64,000 nucleotides of DNA from Aurantiochytrium sp. KH105 (GCA_003116975.1 BGKB01000024.1:124001-188000), one strand, 5' to 3'; shown: positions 8,718 through 20,057, counted from the first letter of the stretch. Translations and numbers: made by a program. The notes: generated from the letters alone by a model not told the origin.

Positions 8718-11222
8718 TCATAGCTGCGGAAGTTTCTCGTGCGTCATATGCTCGCTGGGACGAGCGTTGCCTGCGACCTCAAGAGTGTACACGACGTCGG
8801 CGCCGCGCAAGCCTTGTATTGTCCCGTCACGATGAACAAAGACGTGCTGCACGCGGGGGTTCTTTTGCAATGCAAGAACGAGCGACCTGAGACCCGAAGC
8901 TGTGAGTTCATTGTCACAGAGATTCAACGTCACAGTTGAAGCGATAAAGGGCGCTTGAACGAGCATGCCAAGTCCATCTACGATAGCGTCGTCTCCAAGC
9001 GCATTGTCCGCAAGATCGAGGGTCACACTTGCGTCATTGGCAGCCTGGCAACGCGGCAAGAGCCCAGCGAGATGTTTGCAGACGCTGGTCACCGCCTTGC
9101 GGGCCGTCTGCGGGTCCACATATCGACTCGACCCAATGCGACAGCCTCGCAGACAGAGGTGATGACCATTATTCCGTCTCACCAGCAGCGCGGCCTCCAC
9201 ATAGGCGAGCACGCCGGCAAGTCGCGCTTCTTGGGCTCGCGTCGCCTCTGCCAGTTGGGCTTCAAGGTTCCGACATTGACGCTGGAGCGAAGCGGTCTGC
9301 TTGGATTGCTGCTCAAAGTTCGAATTGGTCGCTTCAGCGAGGGCAAGGTTCTCTTGGCGGAGCTGCTCAAGCTGGTCCAGCAAAGTCCGCTGCTCAAGCT
9401 CGGCCTTCATTCTGCGTTTGCCCTGAAGATTGCCTTCTTTGACCATGCGCTTATGCATCTGCTCGAGTTCGAGTTCTTTGCCCGAAAGTGCGTGCTTGAC
9501 CTGAGAAGCCTCGTCGATGGCTCCTCGCTGCTTGTCGACCGCTTTAAGCACAGTTCCTGACATTTCATGAAGCTGCAGCGTGAGAGCCGCCCTTTGTTTC
9601 TCGAGATCCGCAGCCAGAACGCGCGCCTCGTCGCGCGAGGCGTGCGCATCTGCCAGAACCTTGTGGTGTTGCGCCTCGCGCGAATCAGCCCAGCGTCGGA
9701 TCTCCACGACCCGCGCCTGCAGCTCGAGTCGCTCGGCCTCAAAGTCAGCCATCTCGCGACGCGCTTCGTCGACACTGTCCTCGGCGGCGCGCACCTTGTC
9801 TTCGGCGGTTTGAACGCGTTCAAGCATTTCGTAATGTTTTTCGCGCCGGATGCGCAGCTCTTCACGCTGAGCAGCAATCGTTTTGGCGGACTCCGTCTCC
9901 AGTTTGCGCAGTTTACGGCGTAGGAGAGTTTCCTCTTTCTCCCAGGAACTTCGCACCGTCAGAAGCTCGCGCCGTAAGCGGCTTGCTTCCGCCGCGGAGG
10001 TCGTGGCATTTGCCTCCAGGTCCGCATTTGTGCTCACGAGTTTACGCGCCTTTTCCTTGAGCGATCGAACTTCTTCTTCGAGGGCCTCGTTTTGCGTCTG
10101 CACCTTCTCCGAGTGGGCTTCCTGCTGTTGCAAGAGCTGAAGCAGCTGCGCGTTCTGCTGCGTAGAAACTTCCATCGCGGCTTCCCGCCCCTTCTTCACC
10201 TCAACTTGGTGCGCGAGCTCTTGGATCTCTGCTTCAGCGGCTTCTTTCGCTGTACGCAGTGTGTTGATCATTTTGTCTTTTGCTACGGCGTCCATCTGCA
10301 TTTGCTGCATCTCCGTCTCGAGCTGGTCGATGTTTTCCCGCAGCGCAACATTGCTCTTGTTCACAAGAGCCAATTGCTCTTCCTTAACAGCGAGTGCCTC
10401 ATCTCGCAGCGCAATGAGGTCATTCTCGGCAAAACTGCGTGCGCTCAAGCAAACATCTTCTGCCGAGCGTGATATAGCTGCATTTCCTGTTCCCGTCGCG
10501 GACGCAATTGTCGTTCGTTTTCGTATTATTGTCTTGAGGCGAACCTCCTCAGCCTTCATTCGATCCACTGTGTCCTGCAGCTCGACTACGGTTGCGGCGC
10601 GGGCACGCGACTCTCGCGACTTTTCCTCTAGCGCCTCGCTGAGCATATCGAATTCCTCGTCACCGGCGACAACCTGCTCACGTGCATCTTTGAGTCTTGC
10701 GGACTTTTGAGAAGCGGCTAATCTGACTTCTTCAAGTTCACTCTCGCGTGCCTCGATCATTTCCATGAGGTCGGCGTTTTCGGCGCGTGCCTTAGTAACG
10801 ATATCTTCTTTGGCTTGCAACTTTAGTTGCAGATTTTTGATGTGCTCGCGAAGACTTGCGACCTGCGCCTCGCGCGTTTCTTGAGCTTCTCGGAGCCTCC
10901 TTGCATCATGCGCTAGAGTGGGAGCTGCTGCTGCTCCTGCTGCTGCGGAAGGAATTGCCGGTTTGGGGCCGTCTCTTCGTGGTCCTGTGGTGGCATTCGT
11001 CGTCATCGTCGTCGTCGGTGGCGGCGTAGTTGTCGCCATTGGAGGAGACCAACGACGTGGCGAAGAGGTGGTTGCTTCGGGCTCTTTGGTCACCTCCGTT
11101 TTCTTTTCTTCTTCTTCTTGTTCGTCATCGTCCTTGTCCTTGTTGCCGCTGGCGTCAACGTCGCCGTCCTCGTCGCCGTCGCTTTTCTCGAGGCCATCAT
11201 GGCGCCCGTGAACCCCAGACAT
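8718..11222 (-). CDS. Long coiled-coil protein with C-terminal leucine-rich repeats
   Basis: Encodes 834 aa from the ATG at 11222 (a GTG lies one codon before). The first 120 residues are acidic, then Thr/Pro/Ala-rich and disordered. From about 120 to 680 the protein is a nearly continuous coiled coil, rich in Glu, Lys, Gln, Ala and Leu with heptad spacing. The C-terminal 150 residues contain LRR-like units (ribonuclease-inhibitor type) such as LDLADNALGDDAIVDGLGML and STVTLNLCDNELTASGLRSL. This layout occurs in centrosomal, flagellar and cytoskeletal scaffolds, but I cannot name an orthologue. It is divergent with the C2/EF-hand gene, 404 bp between the two starts. Confidence 0.72.
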   Translation of the reverse strand: MSGVHGRHDGLEKSDGDEDGDVDASGNKDKDDDEQEEEEKKTEVTKEPEATTSSPRRWSPPMATTTPPPTTTMTTNATTGPRRDGPKPAIPSAAAGAAAAPTLAHDARRLREAQETREAQVASLREHIKNLQLKLQAKEDIVTKARAENADLMEMIEARESELEEVRLAASQKSARLKDAREQVVAGDEEFDMLSEALEEKSRESRARAATVVELQDTVDRMKAEEVRLKTIIRKRTTIASATGTGNAAISRSAEDVCLSARSFAENDLIALRDEALAVKEEQLALVNKSNVALRENIDQLETEMQQMQMDAVAKDKMINTLRTAKEAAEAEIQELAHQVEVKKGREAAMEVSTQQNAQLLQLLQQQEAHSEKVQTQNEALEEEVRSLKEKARKLVSTNADLEANATTSAAEASRLRRELLTVRSSWEKEETLLRRKLRKLETESAKTIAAQREELRIRREKHYEMLERVQTAEDKVRAAEDSVDEARREMADFEAERLELQARVVEIRRWADSREAQHHKVLADAHASRDEARVLAADLEKQRAALTLQLHEMSGTVLKAVDKQRGAIDEASQVKHALSGKELELEQMHKRMVKEGNLQGKRRMKAELEQRTLLDQLEQLRQENLALAEATNSNFEQQSKQTASLQRQCRNLEAQLAEATRAQEARLAGVLAYVEAALLVRRNNGHHLCLRGCRIGSSRYVDPQTARKAVTSVCKHLAGLLPRCQAANDASVTLDLADNALGDDAIVDGLGMLVQAPFIASTVTLNLCDNELTASGLRSLVLALQKNPRVQHVFVHRDGTIQGLRGADVVYTLEVAGNARPSEHMTHEKLPQL

Positions 11223-11626
11223 CACGTCGCCTTGCGGAGCGCTCGCTCATTCGCGCAAGCTTTGCCAAAGACGTCAAAGTTGCCGGCATCTCCAAGTAGC
11301 AGCAGAAGCAGCAGGAGCAGCGAAACGGTGTGTACCCCCAGTCAACCCTGGTGTTGCTATCTGGTAAGCCTTCATAATGCATCCTCAACGGCTCTCCTAA
11401 CTGATTTCGTGACATATAAATACAATCCCTGTCGTAGTTCGAGAGAAGCCCTCGCTCTCTCTCATCTGTCTCTCTCCACTCGACACAAAAGAGGGGATAG
11501 CTAGCGCGACCCAGAACCGCCTCGCCGCCGGAGTCCGCGTGCGGGAACCCCGCACGCCTCGGGGCTTGGCGTAGGCACTGAGCGGGCCCGGAAAGAAGGC
11601 AGCCCCGCGTGCGGTGGAGACGAACC
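11223..11626. promoter_or_regulatory. Shared divergent promoter region
   Basis: 404 bp between two divergent starts. It is less GC-rich in the middle (11400-11450), and TATAAAT-like sequence is visible at 11415-11422 in front of the plus-strand gene. No ORF or RNA gene was recognised. Confidence 0.35.
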
Positions 11627-14600
11627 ATGGACAGACCTCCGCCAAGACCCAGGGGTCCGCCGCCGAGAGCGGCGGCGGGCGCCCCTGGAGGCCAGGCCAA
11701 CGCAAGAGGACCGCCACGAGGACCTCCGGGCGCAAATGTTGCTGCGCCTCCCGGGCCACGTGCTCCCGGAGCAAGAGTTCCGCCTCGTGGCCCGCCTCCA
11801 CGAAGCCTTGGTAAGTAGCACTCAATATATTCATGATCGTGAAGCGGCAAGAAAAGACGAAAGGTGGTGATGATGATCATTGTGCGCTGACCACGAGCTG
11901 TTGCTTTTCATGCTTTTCCCTACGCTACAGCACCTGAGACTCCAAGCAAGCCACCTCCAGGAGTTCCACCTCCAAAGAAACCAAAGCTTATGCCAGCGGG
12001 CGCCGCAAAAGGGACTCCTGGATCACCAATGGGCCCCATGTCTCCACAGTCGCCAGCAGAACCAAAGGAAGGTCGACCATTACCGCCCGGACCTCGGCCC
12101 GCCATGCCTCGTGGGCCGCCCATGCCTGCTGGAGCACCACCGATGCCTCGGGGCCCGCGAGGCCCTCAGTCTCCTGGTGGCGCAGGACCTCCTCTACCGC
12201 GCGGTCCACGAGGGCCTGGGGGTCCACCTCTACCACGAGGACCACGAAGTCCTCCAGGTGGAGCAGGTGCACCCCCTCTTCCCAGTGGTCCTCGTGGTCC
12301 TCCCGGTCTTGCAAGACCACCTCGTCCCACCCCGACCTCGGGTTCGCCGCCTCTGCCGCAAGGGCCTCGAAGCCCGCGCCCACCTGGGGGGGCTGCGGGC
12401 GCTATGTCCCCGCCTTCCGGAAGGCCTCCGCTGCCACAAGGACCTCGTAGTCCTCCTGGAGGAGGATCGCCGCCCATTCCGTCAGGTTCACCTCCTCGTC
12501 CAGCAGGTCAACCACCTCGTCCAGCAGGTCAACCGCCTCGCCCTGCAGGTCAACCGCCTCGCCCAACCGGCCAGCCGCCACGTCCAGGGGGTCCGCCAAT
12601 TCCAGGAGGCCAGCCTCCACGCCCAGCTGGACGTCCCACGGGACCACCACGCCCTGCTGGACAACCACCTCGACCAGCTGGGCAACCTCCTCGGCCTGCT
12701 GGACGTCCCGCGGCACCTTCAGGTAGGCCTCCCGCGCCAGGAGGGCGACCTGCAGCTCCTGCAGGCCGCCCTCCAGCTCCTGCAGGCCGCCCGCCGCCTC
12801 CAGCGGGAAGCCCGCCGCCTCCAGCAGGAAGCCCGCCACCACCTCAAAGCCCGCCGCCACCGAATCTGGCATCAGCTTCATCAGCATCATCACCTCCTGC
12901 AGGTAAACCTCCCCCGCCGACAGGCACGCAAGCACCAGGTGCTCGTCCTCAAGCCAGCAAAGTTCCAGGACCTCCTGCATCGCCTCCCCCACCTGCATCG
13001 CCACCGCCTATGGAAGGCGCCAAGCCGATCATTCCACCGCCACCAGCTGAGATACCTCTTCCGCAAGCTGGACCGCCGCAACACGAAGGAGAATCACATG
13101 ATGTTCAACAACACGCCATCCCGGCTGGTCAATTCGACGAACTTGACAGAGCTGAAGCTCTCGAACTTCCACCCGCACAGGATGCCGAAGACAATCTTGA
13201 GCCAGTCGTGAAGGTGCTCCCAAAACTCGTCCCGGGACAGCTCGTGGTCGAAGTTGTGGAGGCGTATGGACTTTCGAAAGATGAAGCCGCAGCAGCAATT
13301 ACACAGACACGAATCGATCCATATCTCAAGTGCACTCTTGGAAAGCAAAAGAAGGCTCCAACGCACAAGGGTCGAGTCCTTAAAAACCAGGGAAAAGACG
13401 TTCCTTTCAACGAGAAGATGGTCTTCAATATGGTTGATCCAGAACCCTTTGCTTCAGAAGGCGATGTGACGCTGACCTTCAAAATCATGAACAGCAACGT
13501 ACTTGCAGACACGACACTCGCCGAGACGGAAATTTCTGTATCTGGGCTCTTTGTAAATTTCCAGCATGAAGGTGAGTACCGGCTGTTTTACCGCAGACGA
13601 AAGTCAGACCCATTGCAACCTGCAGGCGGGGTAAAATTGCGCATGCGTTTCTATCCTGCTCGCATGGGTTACCTACTTGTGCATTGCATGGAAGGCCGAA
13701 AGATGAAGAACATGGAGCTCATGGGCAAGCAGGATCCATACTGCAAGTTTGAAATGTTGGACCAAAAGCCACAACGATCCAAGACGATCAAAAATGGAGG
13801 CACGGACTGCTCCTTTGATGGAGAGGAGCTGCGCCTTTGGGTGAAATCGAATACTTGGACAGAACAGCTGCGTTTCTCCTGCTTTGACGAAGACATTGGA
13901 TCGGACGATCTTATTGGGGCCCGAAACTTTAATTTGCTCGAATTCATGACGGATGCCTCGACAATGGAAGAATTCGACCAAGAGGGCATGGGACGCATTC
14001 ACGAGGAATGGTATGAGATTTTCCAAGGGAGAAACATGGACAAGCTCTCCGGTGAAGTGCGTCTACGCTTCCAATTCTACCCCGCAGGTACGCTAGTGAT
14101 CCAGTCGATCGAGGCCCGTCATCTTGTCGACAAGGACACCATGGGTCGACAAGATCCTTACATTGTCTACATGATGAAGTCGGATTACGACACATCAAAC
14201 TTCAAAATGCGAACGAAAACCGACACAGATGGTGGAACTGACCCTAGGTGGGACGAAACGTCCAAGATGGCCGTCGTGGACCATCACGAGCTCGTCATGG
14301 AGGTCTACGACGAGGACACGATTGGATCTGATGATCTTATCGGAAAAGCATCCTTCTCGCTCCTTTCACTCTTTCGGAAGGGCGTGCTTGATACTTGGGT
14401 CACCTTGCGCAACAAGGATACATGGGGCCGTGTTACCAAATGCGGTGAGGTGCATTTGCACCTCGAATTCATCGCGCCGCCGGGCGTGGCATACCCGTTG
14501 CTGCAGCCAGACATGGACACTTTTGACGACACAGAACGCGAGAACAGACTTCGCGACGAGTCTGATGAGCAGGCTGCTGTCGCGGAAGATTCTGGTTTTG

Positions 14601-15505
14601 GAAAAGGCGCATTTGTCAACGGGCGCCCGCCCGGTTCCACGGATGAGTTCACGGACGCGGACATCGAATCGGCCTTTCAATTCATCGATCTGAATAAAAA
14701 TGGTTTCATCGGCGCAGGGGAGATTCGACACATCCTCGTTTGCATGGGCGAGCTCATTACTGACGAAGAGGTGGACGAGATGGTTCGCATGGTCGACTCT
14801 GACGGCGACGGTCAGGTCTCCTTTGCGGAATTTCGCTTACTCATGCTGCACCCGGACCCAGCAAACTTCGACGCTTCCACCGTCAAAGATATTGTCGAGG
14901 CCGCACCTGGAACGGCAGCGCTGGGCCTCGATGGTAAGGATGTGGCAGCGCGCCAGGAGCAGGACGCAGCTACGAAGCGAGAAAAGATCAATTTGATGCG
15001 CCTCTTTTCTCAGGCGAACGAGGTCTCGATGCCAACGCTTCAGCGAGCCTTTGAGAAGTTCCGCCTTCTCGACCGCGGCGCCGGCTCCACCGGCTTTGTT
15101 GACTTCCCCACAATGTGCGACATCCTGCTCGTGGAGCCCACTGGCGAGTACAAGAAGCTCTTCAAGCTCATGGACTACGAGGGTCAGGCTCGAGTGAACA
15201 TGCGTGAGATTTTGCTTGGTCTCTGCAATTTCGCCAATGCCCCTCTCGAGACGCGATGCAACTTTTGTTTCCTCATGTACGACGAGGATGGCAATGGTTC
15301 TCTTGATCGGACGGAAATCACCGAGATTCTCAAGGCAAACCATCTCGTATCGGATCCTAAGGCTGTGCGCCGCAAGGTCGACACCGTTATGCAGCAAGCG
15401 GATCGCGACGGGTCTGGAACGGTCGATATTGACGAGTTCCTCATTCTCGCCAAAAAGTTTCCCAACTTGCTCTTTGCTGTGCAGCTTGACAGCACGGCCG
15501 ACTAG
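11627..15505 (+). CDS. Proline-rich triple C2-domain, four EF-hand calcium-binding protein (two exons)
   Basis: Exons 11627-11810 and 11931-15505 are joined across a 120-bp intron (donor GTAAGT, acceptor CTACAG). The splice keeps one frame and gives 1252 aa. Residues 1 to about 430 are Pro/Gly/Arg-rich with repeats such as RPAGQPPRPAGQPP. Three C2 domains follow (about 490-610, 635-745, 782-890). The second and third keep Asp-rich calcium loops (KQDPY, FDEDIGSDDLIG; RQDPY, YDEDTIGSDDLIG); the first is degenerate at its distal loop. The C-terminus has four good EF loops: DLNKNGFIGAGE (about 982), DSDGDGQVSFAE (1018), DEDGNGSLDRTE (1178) and DRDGSGTVDIDE (1220). It is probably a calcium-dependent membrane adaptor. 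No transmembrane span or enzyme motif is visible. Confidence 0.85.
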
Positions 15506-16066
15506 ATCATGTTCTGCTTTAAAGAATGTTGATCTTATTCGCGTTAATTCGAAGCTCCTCTGAGCCGGGCGGGCTACTGGAGGAGGAGCTTGACGGGGAA
15601 ATGTTTGCCGACTCTATTTTGTCTTAAAAACAATCTTAGTTCGCAGTGTGCAGGTACCTGCGCTGTCGAAGTCTGCACAAGATCAGGCTGTTCAACCCAA
15701 CTGTGCGCGACGCCATCGAATTAGACAAGAATCACAATGCCTTTCCTCCCCCCCCTCCCTCTTTTCCTGAGTCGAAAATAATCGCTTCGAACAAAGTGTG
15801 CAATTTTACGTGTGCGTACTAAGTTAGATAAAGTCAAGTGCTGCAGTTCTTTTCCTCTCCTCCTTCCCCTTCTTGAGCTTCTATTTCACGACACAAAATC
15901 AAGAGAGACATTCTTTGCGATTTTTCCTTTCTTTTCATTTGTTGCTGTGGCTGGGTTTATTTTTGGCTGTTTGGCCTTACATTTCCGTGTCAGACATATT
16001 ATGACGTACGCGTGCGCGCGTTTGAATACGATGTTCCCTCCATTCGCCAGGTCGAAAAAGTCGCAG
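15506..16066. other. Convergent 3' intergenic region
   Basis: 561 bp between two converging genes, comparatively AT-rich with pyrimidine runs (15742-15765 and 15850-15875). It probably holds both 3' UTRs. No gene was recognised. Confidence 0.4.
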
Positions 16067-17971
16067 CTAGAGGCCATCTCGGCCGGATTCCCGCAAGATG
16101 CGATCAATTTGCTCGTCGCTAGCCAAAGGAAGCTGAACGAGCTGGTAAAGGAGGGCTGACACACCTCCGATGAGCGCTCCGACCGGGTAAGTGTACGCAG
16201 CCTCCTGCTGCAGCGCAAGTGCGACTCGATACTGTGATTCCTCCTCGATTCGCAAGGTACCAAACATGAATCCAAAGAAGGTCCCCGAAAGCATGCTCGC
16301 CGCCGCGAGAAGAGCAACACGAGCTTGTGAGCTAACGACGGCGGATCGTCGCGTTCCTCGCCTCGTATCGAAAGTCGAGGCGATGTTCGCTTGGTGACCC
16401 CCACGCTCCGAACATTTGTGCATCACCTCATCGGTGATTTCGGCGATCGAGAAGACGAGACAAAAGTTTAGCGATGCACCCAGCACCGTGTAAAAGAGAA
16501 CCTTGGGCGCCTCTGGGAGCCAGTGAATGAAACGACGATCAAGAAGAAAGCACGCAATTGCAGAGAGAAAAACCCAGACATCACAAATGATGAGCAAGAT
16601 CACATGCGCGCTGCACCAGCCACGCTCAGGGATCTCAATTTTCACAAGGTGCGCACTAATGAGGATGAACTGCACAGAAAAGAAAAACCCATAGGCGATT
16701 CCAAAAAAGGTGGTTTCGGAAATTTCGACGAGAGAAATGGAGATAAAGTACGAAAGCACCATTCCCGAGAGTGCTCCGCCAACAAGCGCGACGAGCAATG
16801 ATATCGCTCGAAAAGACTGCACCATTGGAAGCATTCGGAAAAGCACGAATGCAAAGACAATAATGACGAAAAAAGCCACGCCCAAAAGATAAATCCAAAT
16901 GTGAGAAAGCCCGGCAGAGCAACTCAATGGCTCGAGGGCCACTGCCGAGCACTCTCGAATATTTTCCACGGTCCCAACGACGCAGTGACCGGAGTCTCCG
17001 TCGTTACCTCCAGAACACCATGCGCAGTTGTAGACATCTTCAGTGCACACATTGCAAGCTGTTCGACGAGGACACTCGCGTTCGGCCACCTCGTTGGTCA
17101 CGGCACAATTTGGTCCGTCAAAGTCTTGGCTGCAAAAAGTGCGCACTTGACTTTGCGTCTCCCCGGGACCTGCGCACTCGAAAGCCCAGCTGAGTAGCGC
17201 AAAGCGGGCAAAAGATTTTCCGGTTGCTGCGGTGAATCCAACGTGATACTCGCCTGTAATGGCACCAATTTGCGTCGAGATGAGATCCTTGTGAACGTAT
17301 CGCCCGTCGGCGCTCTTGTGCGAAAGTGAGACTTTGAGAATGCCGTCGGAGGGCTCGTACGCGATGGTAATGAAGCGAGCGCGAAGGCGATTCTCGAGGG
17401 TCTCATCGTAGAGAGCAAGATCTTCCCAGGGTGATGAGTACTTTTCCGCGAGTTCGGGCTCCTTGGCGCTCAGCTTTGCGCCAAAAAGCCCGCTATGGAC
17501 CGAAATATGGGGCGTCGCCGGATCACCCATTCCTGCGCTTTGTGCAGTGTCAAATTCGACGGCAAGGCCTGATCCTAGGCCGTCGTACCCGAGGCCAGCG
17601 TCGCTGTTTCCAATTGAGTACGGTCCGGCGGACTGCAAGACGAAGGCGAAGCCTTCTCCGCCCGTATTTTCGACTTCTGTGATGGTAAATCCAAATTGGG
17701 AGACGAAGCCATTATCGACGCGAACGGGCTGGTCAAACCATGCTGCACCCACTTGATGCATTTGCGCTTGCGTGAGCACAAGCTCACCAACCTCGCCGAC
17801 GGCGTCGCCGTTGAGGTTGAGGTGCGGTCTGTTCTGGAAATTAGGAAAGCGAAAGTTTTCCATGCCAAGCGCTGCTCTCGCGGAGCTTGCGATGGTCAGC
17901 AGGGTAAGAGCCCGTGCTATTCTAAAGGGACTTCGAGTCTGCGCTCGCGTGTGTCGTCGTGGCGGCATCAT
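16067..17971 (-). CDS. L-type lectin domain, PSI domain and about seven transmembrane spans
   Basis: The ATG at 17971 gives 634 aa. The frame is open upstream to an ATG at 18157 (696 aa), but the later start puts a signal peptide at the N-terminus (hydrophobic core ALTLLTIASSARA). A legume/L-type lectin fold follows (about residues 40-270): NFRFPNF, GFAFVLQSAGP, LAVEFDTAQ and HISVHSG fit its beta strands and metal/sugar loop. Next is a Cys-rich PSI-like module (about 300-350: CNVCTEDVYNCAWCSGG). The rest contains about seven hydrophobic spans (e.g. IWIYLLGVAFFVIIVFAFVL, ISLLVALVGGALSGMVLSYF, YPVGALIGGVSALLYQLVQL) and ends in a short tail. Topology predicts an extracellular or lumenal lectin on a polytopic membrane base. 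A receptor role is inference. Confidence 0.75.
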   Translation of the reverse strand: MMPPRRHTRAQTRSPFRIARALTLLTIASSARAALGMENFRFPNFQNRPHLNLNGDAVGEVGELVLTQAQMHQVGAAWFDQPVRVDNGFVSQFGFTITEVENTGGEGFAFVLQSAGPYSIGNSDAGLGYDGLGSGLAVEFDTAQSAGMGDPATPHISVHSGLFGAKLSAKEPELAEKYSSPWEDLALYDETLENRLRARFITIAYEPSDGILKVSLSHKSADGRYVHKDLISTQIGAITGEYHVGFTAATGKSFARFALLSWAFECAGPGETQSQVRTFCSQDFDGPNCAVTNEVAERECPRRTACNVCTEDVYNCAWCSGGNDGDSGHCVVGTVENIRECSAVALEPLSCSAGLSHIWIYLLGVAFFVIIVFAFVLFRMLPMVQSFRAISLLVALVGGALSGMVLSYFISISLVEISETTFFGIAYGFFFSVQFILISAHLVKIEIPERGWCSAHVILLIICDVWVFLSAIACFLLDRRFIHWLPEAPKVLFYTVLGASLNFCLVFSIAEITDEVMHKCSERGGHQANIASTFDTRRGTRRSAVVSSQARVALLAAASMLSGTFFGFMFGTLRIEEESQYRVALALQQEAAYTYPVGALIGGVSALLYQLVQLPLASDEQIDRILRESGRDGL

Positions 17972-18804
17972 CCTGAGTGGAGCCCTTTGCCTTTTCTGCT
18001 CGGGAGGGTTCGCTCGCCACGCCTCAAGCCCGCGTTGCCCAGGGGCCTGCTCAGCGTCCGTGCATGCACTGTCCTGCGCCTGCCTGCCTGCCTGCGCAGC
18101 GTTGCTCCTGCCTGCGAAGCGTGCGTGTTTCTTTTGTTGGGGTATTGTGCATGCCATCAGCAGAGCTGGCAATAAACTGAAGAGATCGAAAAGCCGCAAG
18201 CCACGTGGTTTCTAGGCTCTGATTAGTTTGCAGTTGACCGCACACCACCGTCCGTGTGCCGCCAAGGCTAAGAACCGCGATCTGACACAGGAAGCGAGAA
18301 GCAAAGTTGTTGCGCTGACAGAACTTGTCCCCTTTTGAGAAAAGATCGCGTCGATACTTCTGGGGGAAAATGGGGAACGAGCAGGATATGCTGCGATGCG
18401 AGCGCTATCAAGAATGAAGCCCAAGTGAGCGCGAGACGTAGAGTTCCTAACACGTATACTATGACTATGGCGGCGACCTCGGAGATATCCTTTAGTGACC
18501 GCGGTCCCACACAGGCAAACAGAAATCTTCTTAAAAGATTTGCGAGAGAAGAAAGAAACACGGACTGTGATGGCTTGCTTCTTCATCGATGCCATTCATA
18601 GCACAGATCGTGGCGAGGACCCTCGAGGACGTTCGCTAACCAAACGAAGGCAAGAAAAGGAAATCTCTTTTAATTTTGTATACCAGAACCACGCGGGCGC
18701 ACTGGAGTCCTCATTCCGAGCGCCTCCGAGCGCCGAAAGGGAGAGAAAAAAGGGACCCGGACAAAGCAAGGACATCCCCAGGGGTCTTTGTTTCTCGACT
18801 TTCT
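17972..18804. other. Intergenic region between the lectin-7TM gene and the proteasome gene
   Basis: About 830 bp. The part next to 17972 is the 5' region of the lectin gene and may be coding up to 18157 if the earlier ATG is used. 18200-18804 holds upstream sequence and the proteasome 3' UTR. A minus-strand frame at 18212-18595 lacks recognisable features. Confidence 0.35.
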
Positions 18805-20057
18805 TTACGCCTCGAGCATCTCAACATCGGTCGTGACAGTGGCAAAGGTCTCGATGTCGGTAGATACAACCTTGGTCGTGCCGGGCGGGAAGTAGCCAAA
18901 GGTAGCTGGTTTGTTGATGGAGGCGCGCAGGGGACCCTGGTCGTTGGGCGTGATGTAGTTGCGCTTCATGTCAACCTTATCCTTGGTGATAATGCAAACA
19001 TCGACATTGCTGCCGGAGCCGAGATCGTTGAAGATACCGGCCTTGATGGCCTCGGCAACGAGATCGATGGCCTCCTGCTCGGTCAAATTATCCTTGTAGC
19101 TAGTCTCGAAGACGGACATGGCGGCGAGCGAGCCGGAGCCCATCGTCACATATGGGAGCTTGTCCGTGGAGCCGTGCGGGTAGACCGTGCTGTTTTATAG
19201 AAATACCACAGGTTCAAAAAAGAAAAGAACAGATCGATCGATCGATCGATTGATTGATCACACGAACAATGGAAGAGAAGAGGAGACAATGAGCAGTCAG
19301 TTAGCACGCGGTGCGAATTCACTTGTCAAGACGGTTTCGAGCCATCTATGGAAGGTAAACTTACTAGAGATGCGGGCCAGTGGCGTCAACGCCACCGAGG
19401 ACGAGGGCCGCCGAAACGTGACCCTGATAGTTGAAGAGGTGCCGCTTGAGCATCGTCATGGCGGTCACGACGCGCGACGACTTTGCGGTGTTCAGGCGGA
19501 GCAGTTCCAGCTGGGAGCTAATCTGGCCAGTCTGTGCGATAAGGAACAGAGGGAATAGAAAAGAAATAAAAGAAGACGAGAAATAGGAGGACGCGCGAGA
19601 CGTCACAAAGATGTGCGCGTAAAGTCGAGAGTTAGTCATCGAGTAAGGGATGGAACTGGCGCACGATCATACGCAGGCTGCGAAAGATTCTGATGCCACG
19701 CAGGATATCGTGCGTATCCTGCGACGGCTTCTGGAGGATCGAGATCGAACTTACGGTCATCTCGGTATCTGCGGCTGTACCTGCGCCACAGCAATAGATG
19801 TTTGGCGCAATGTAGTGGATCTTCTCGCAGTTCTTGTCGACGATGACATTACCAGTAGCGCGCGTATCAGCGGCCAAGGCGACACCGCCATCAAAGACGA
19901 CGCCGACAATGGTGGTACCGGTCTTCCAGGCCTTGGGCATGGTGCCCTTGATGCCACTGTCGCTGTTCATGAAGGAGACATTCCGCTTGAAGTTCTCAAA
20001 GTTGAAGCCGCCGTCCACGTGCGGGAACGACTTGTCGGCACGGTTTTCCTCCACCAT
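18805..20057 (-). CDS. PSMB7: 20S proteasome subunit beta type-7 (beta2), three exons
   Basis: Exons on the minus strand are 20057-19755, 19531-19365 and 19189-18805. Introns have GTAAGT donors and CACAG/AACAG acceptors, and the joined frame is 284 aa. A propeptide of about 47 residues ends at TG before the nucleophile Thr48 (GTTIVGVVF). Asp in AADTRAT and Lys in DKNCEK are the other active-site residues. [41 protein letters not shown] and [14 protein letters not shown] are typical of beta2/Pup1. This is the trypsin-like subunit, autoprocessed during 20S assembly. Three exons are unusual for this intron-poor window. Intron 2 (19364-19190) carries a GATC/GATT repeat at 19232-19260. Confidence 0.95.

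Noticed and set aside
11880-13211. 443-codon plus-strand frame rich in His/Gln/Leu
   Set aside because: Alternate frame of the proline-rich repeat region of the C2/EF-hand gene.
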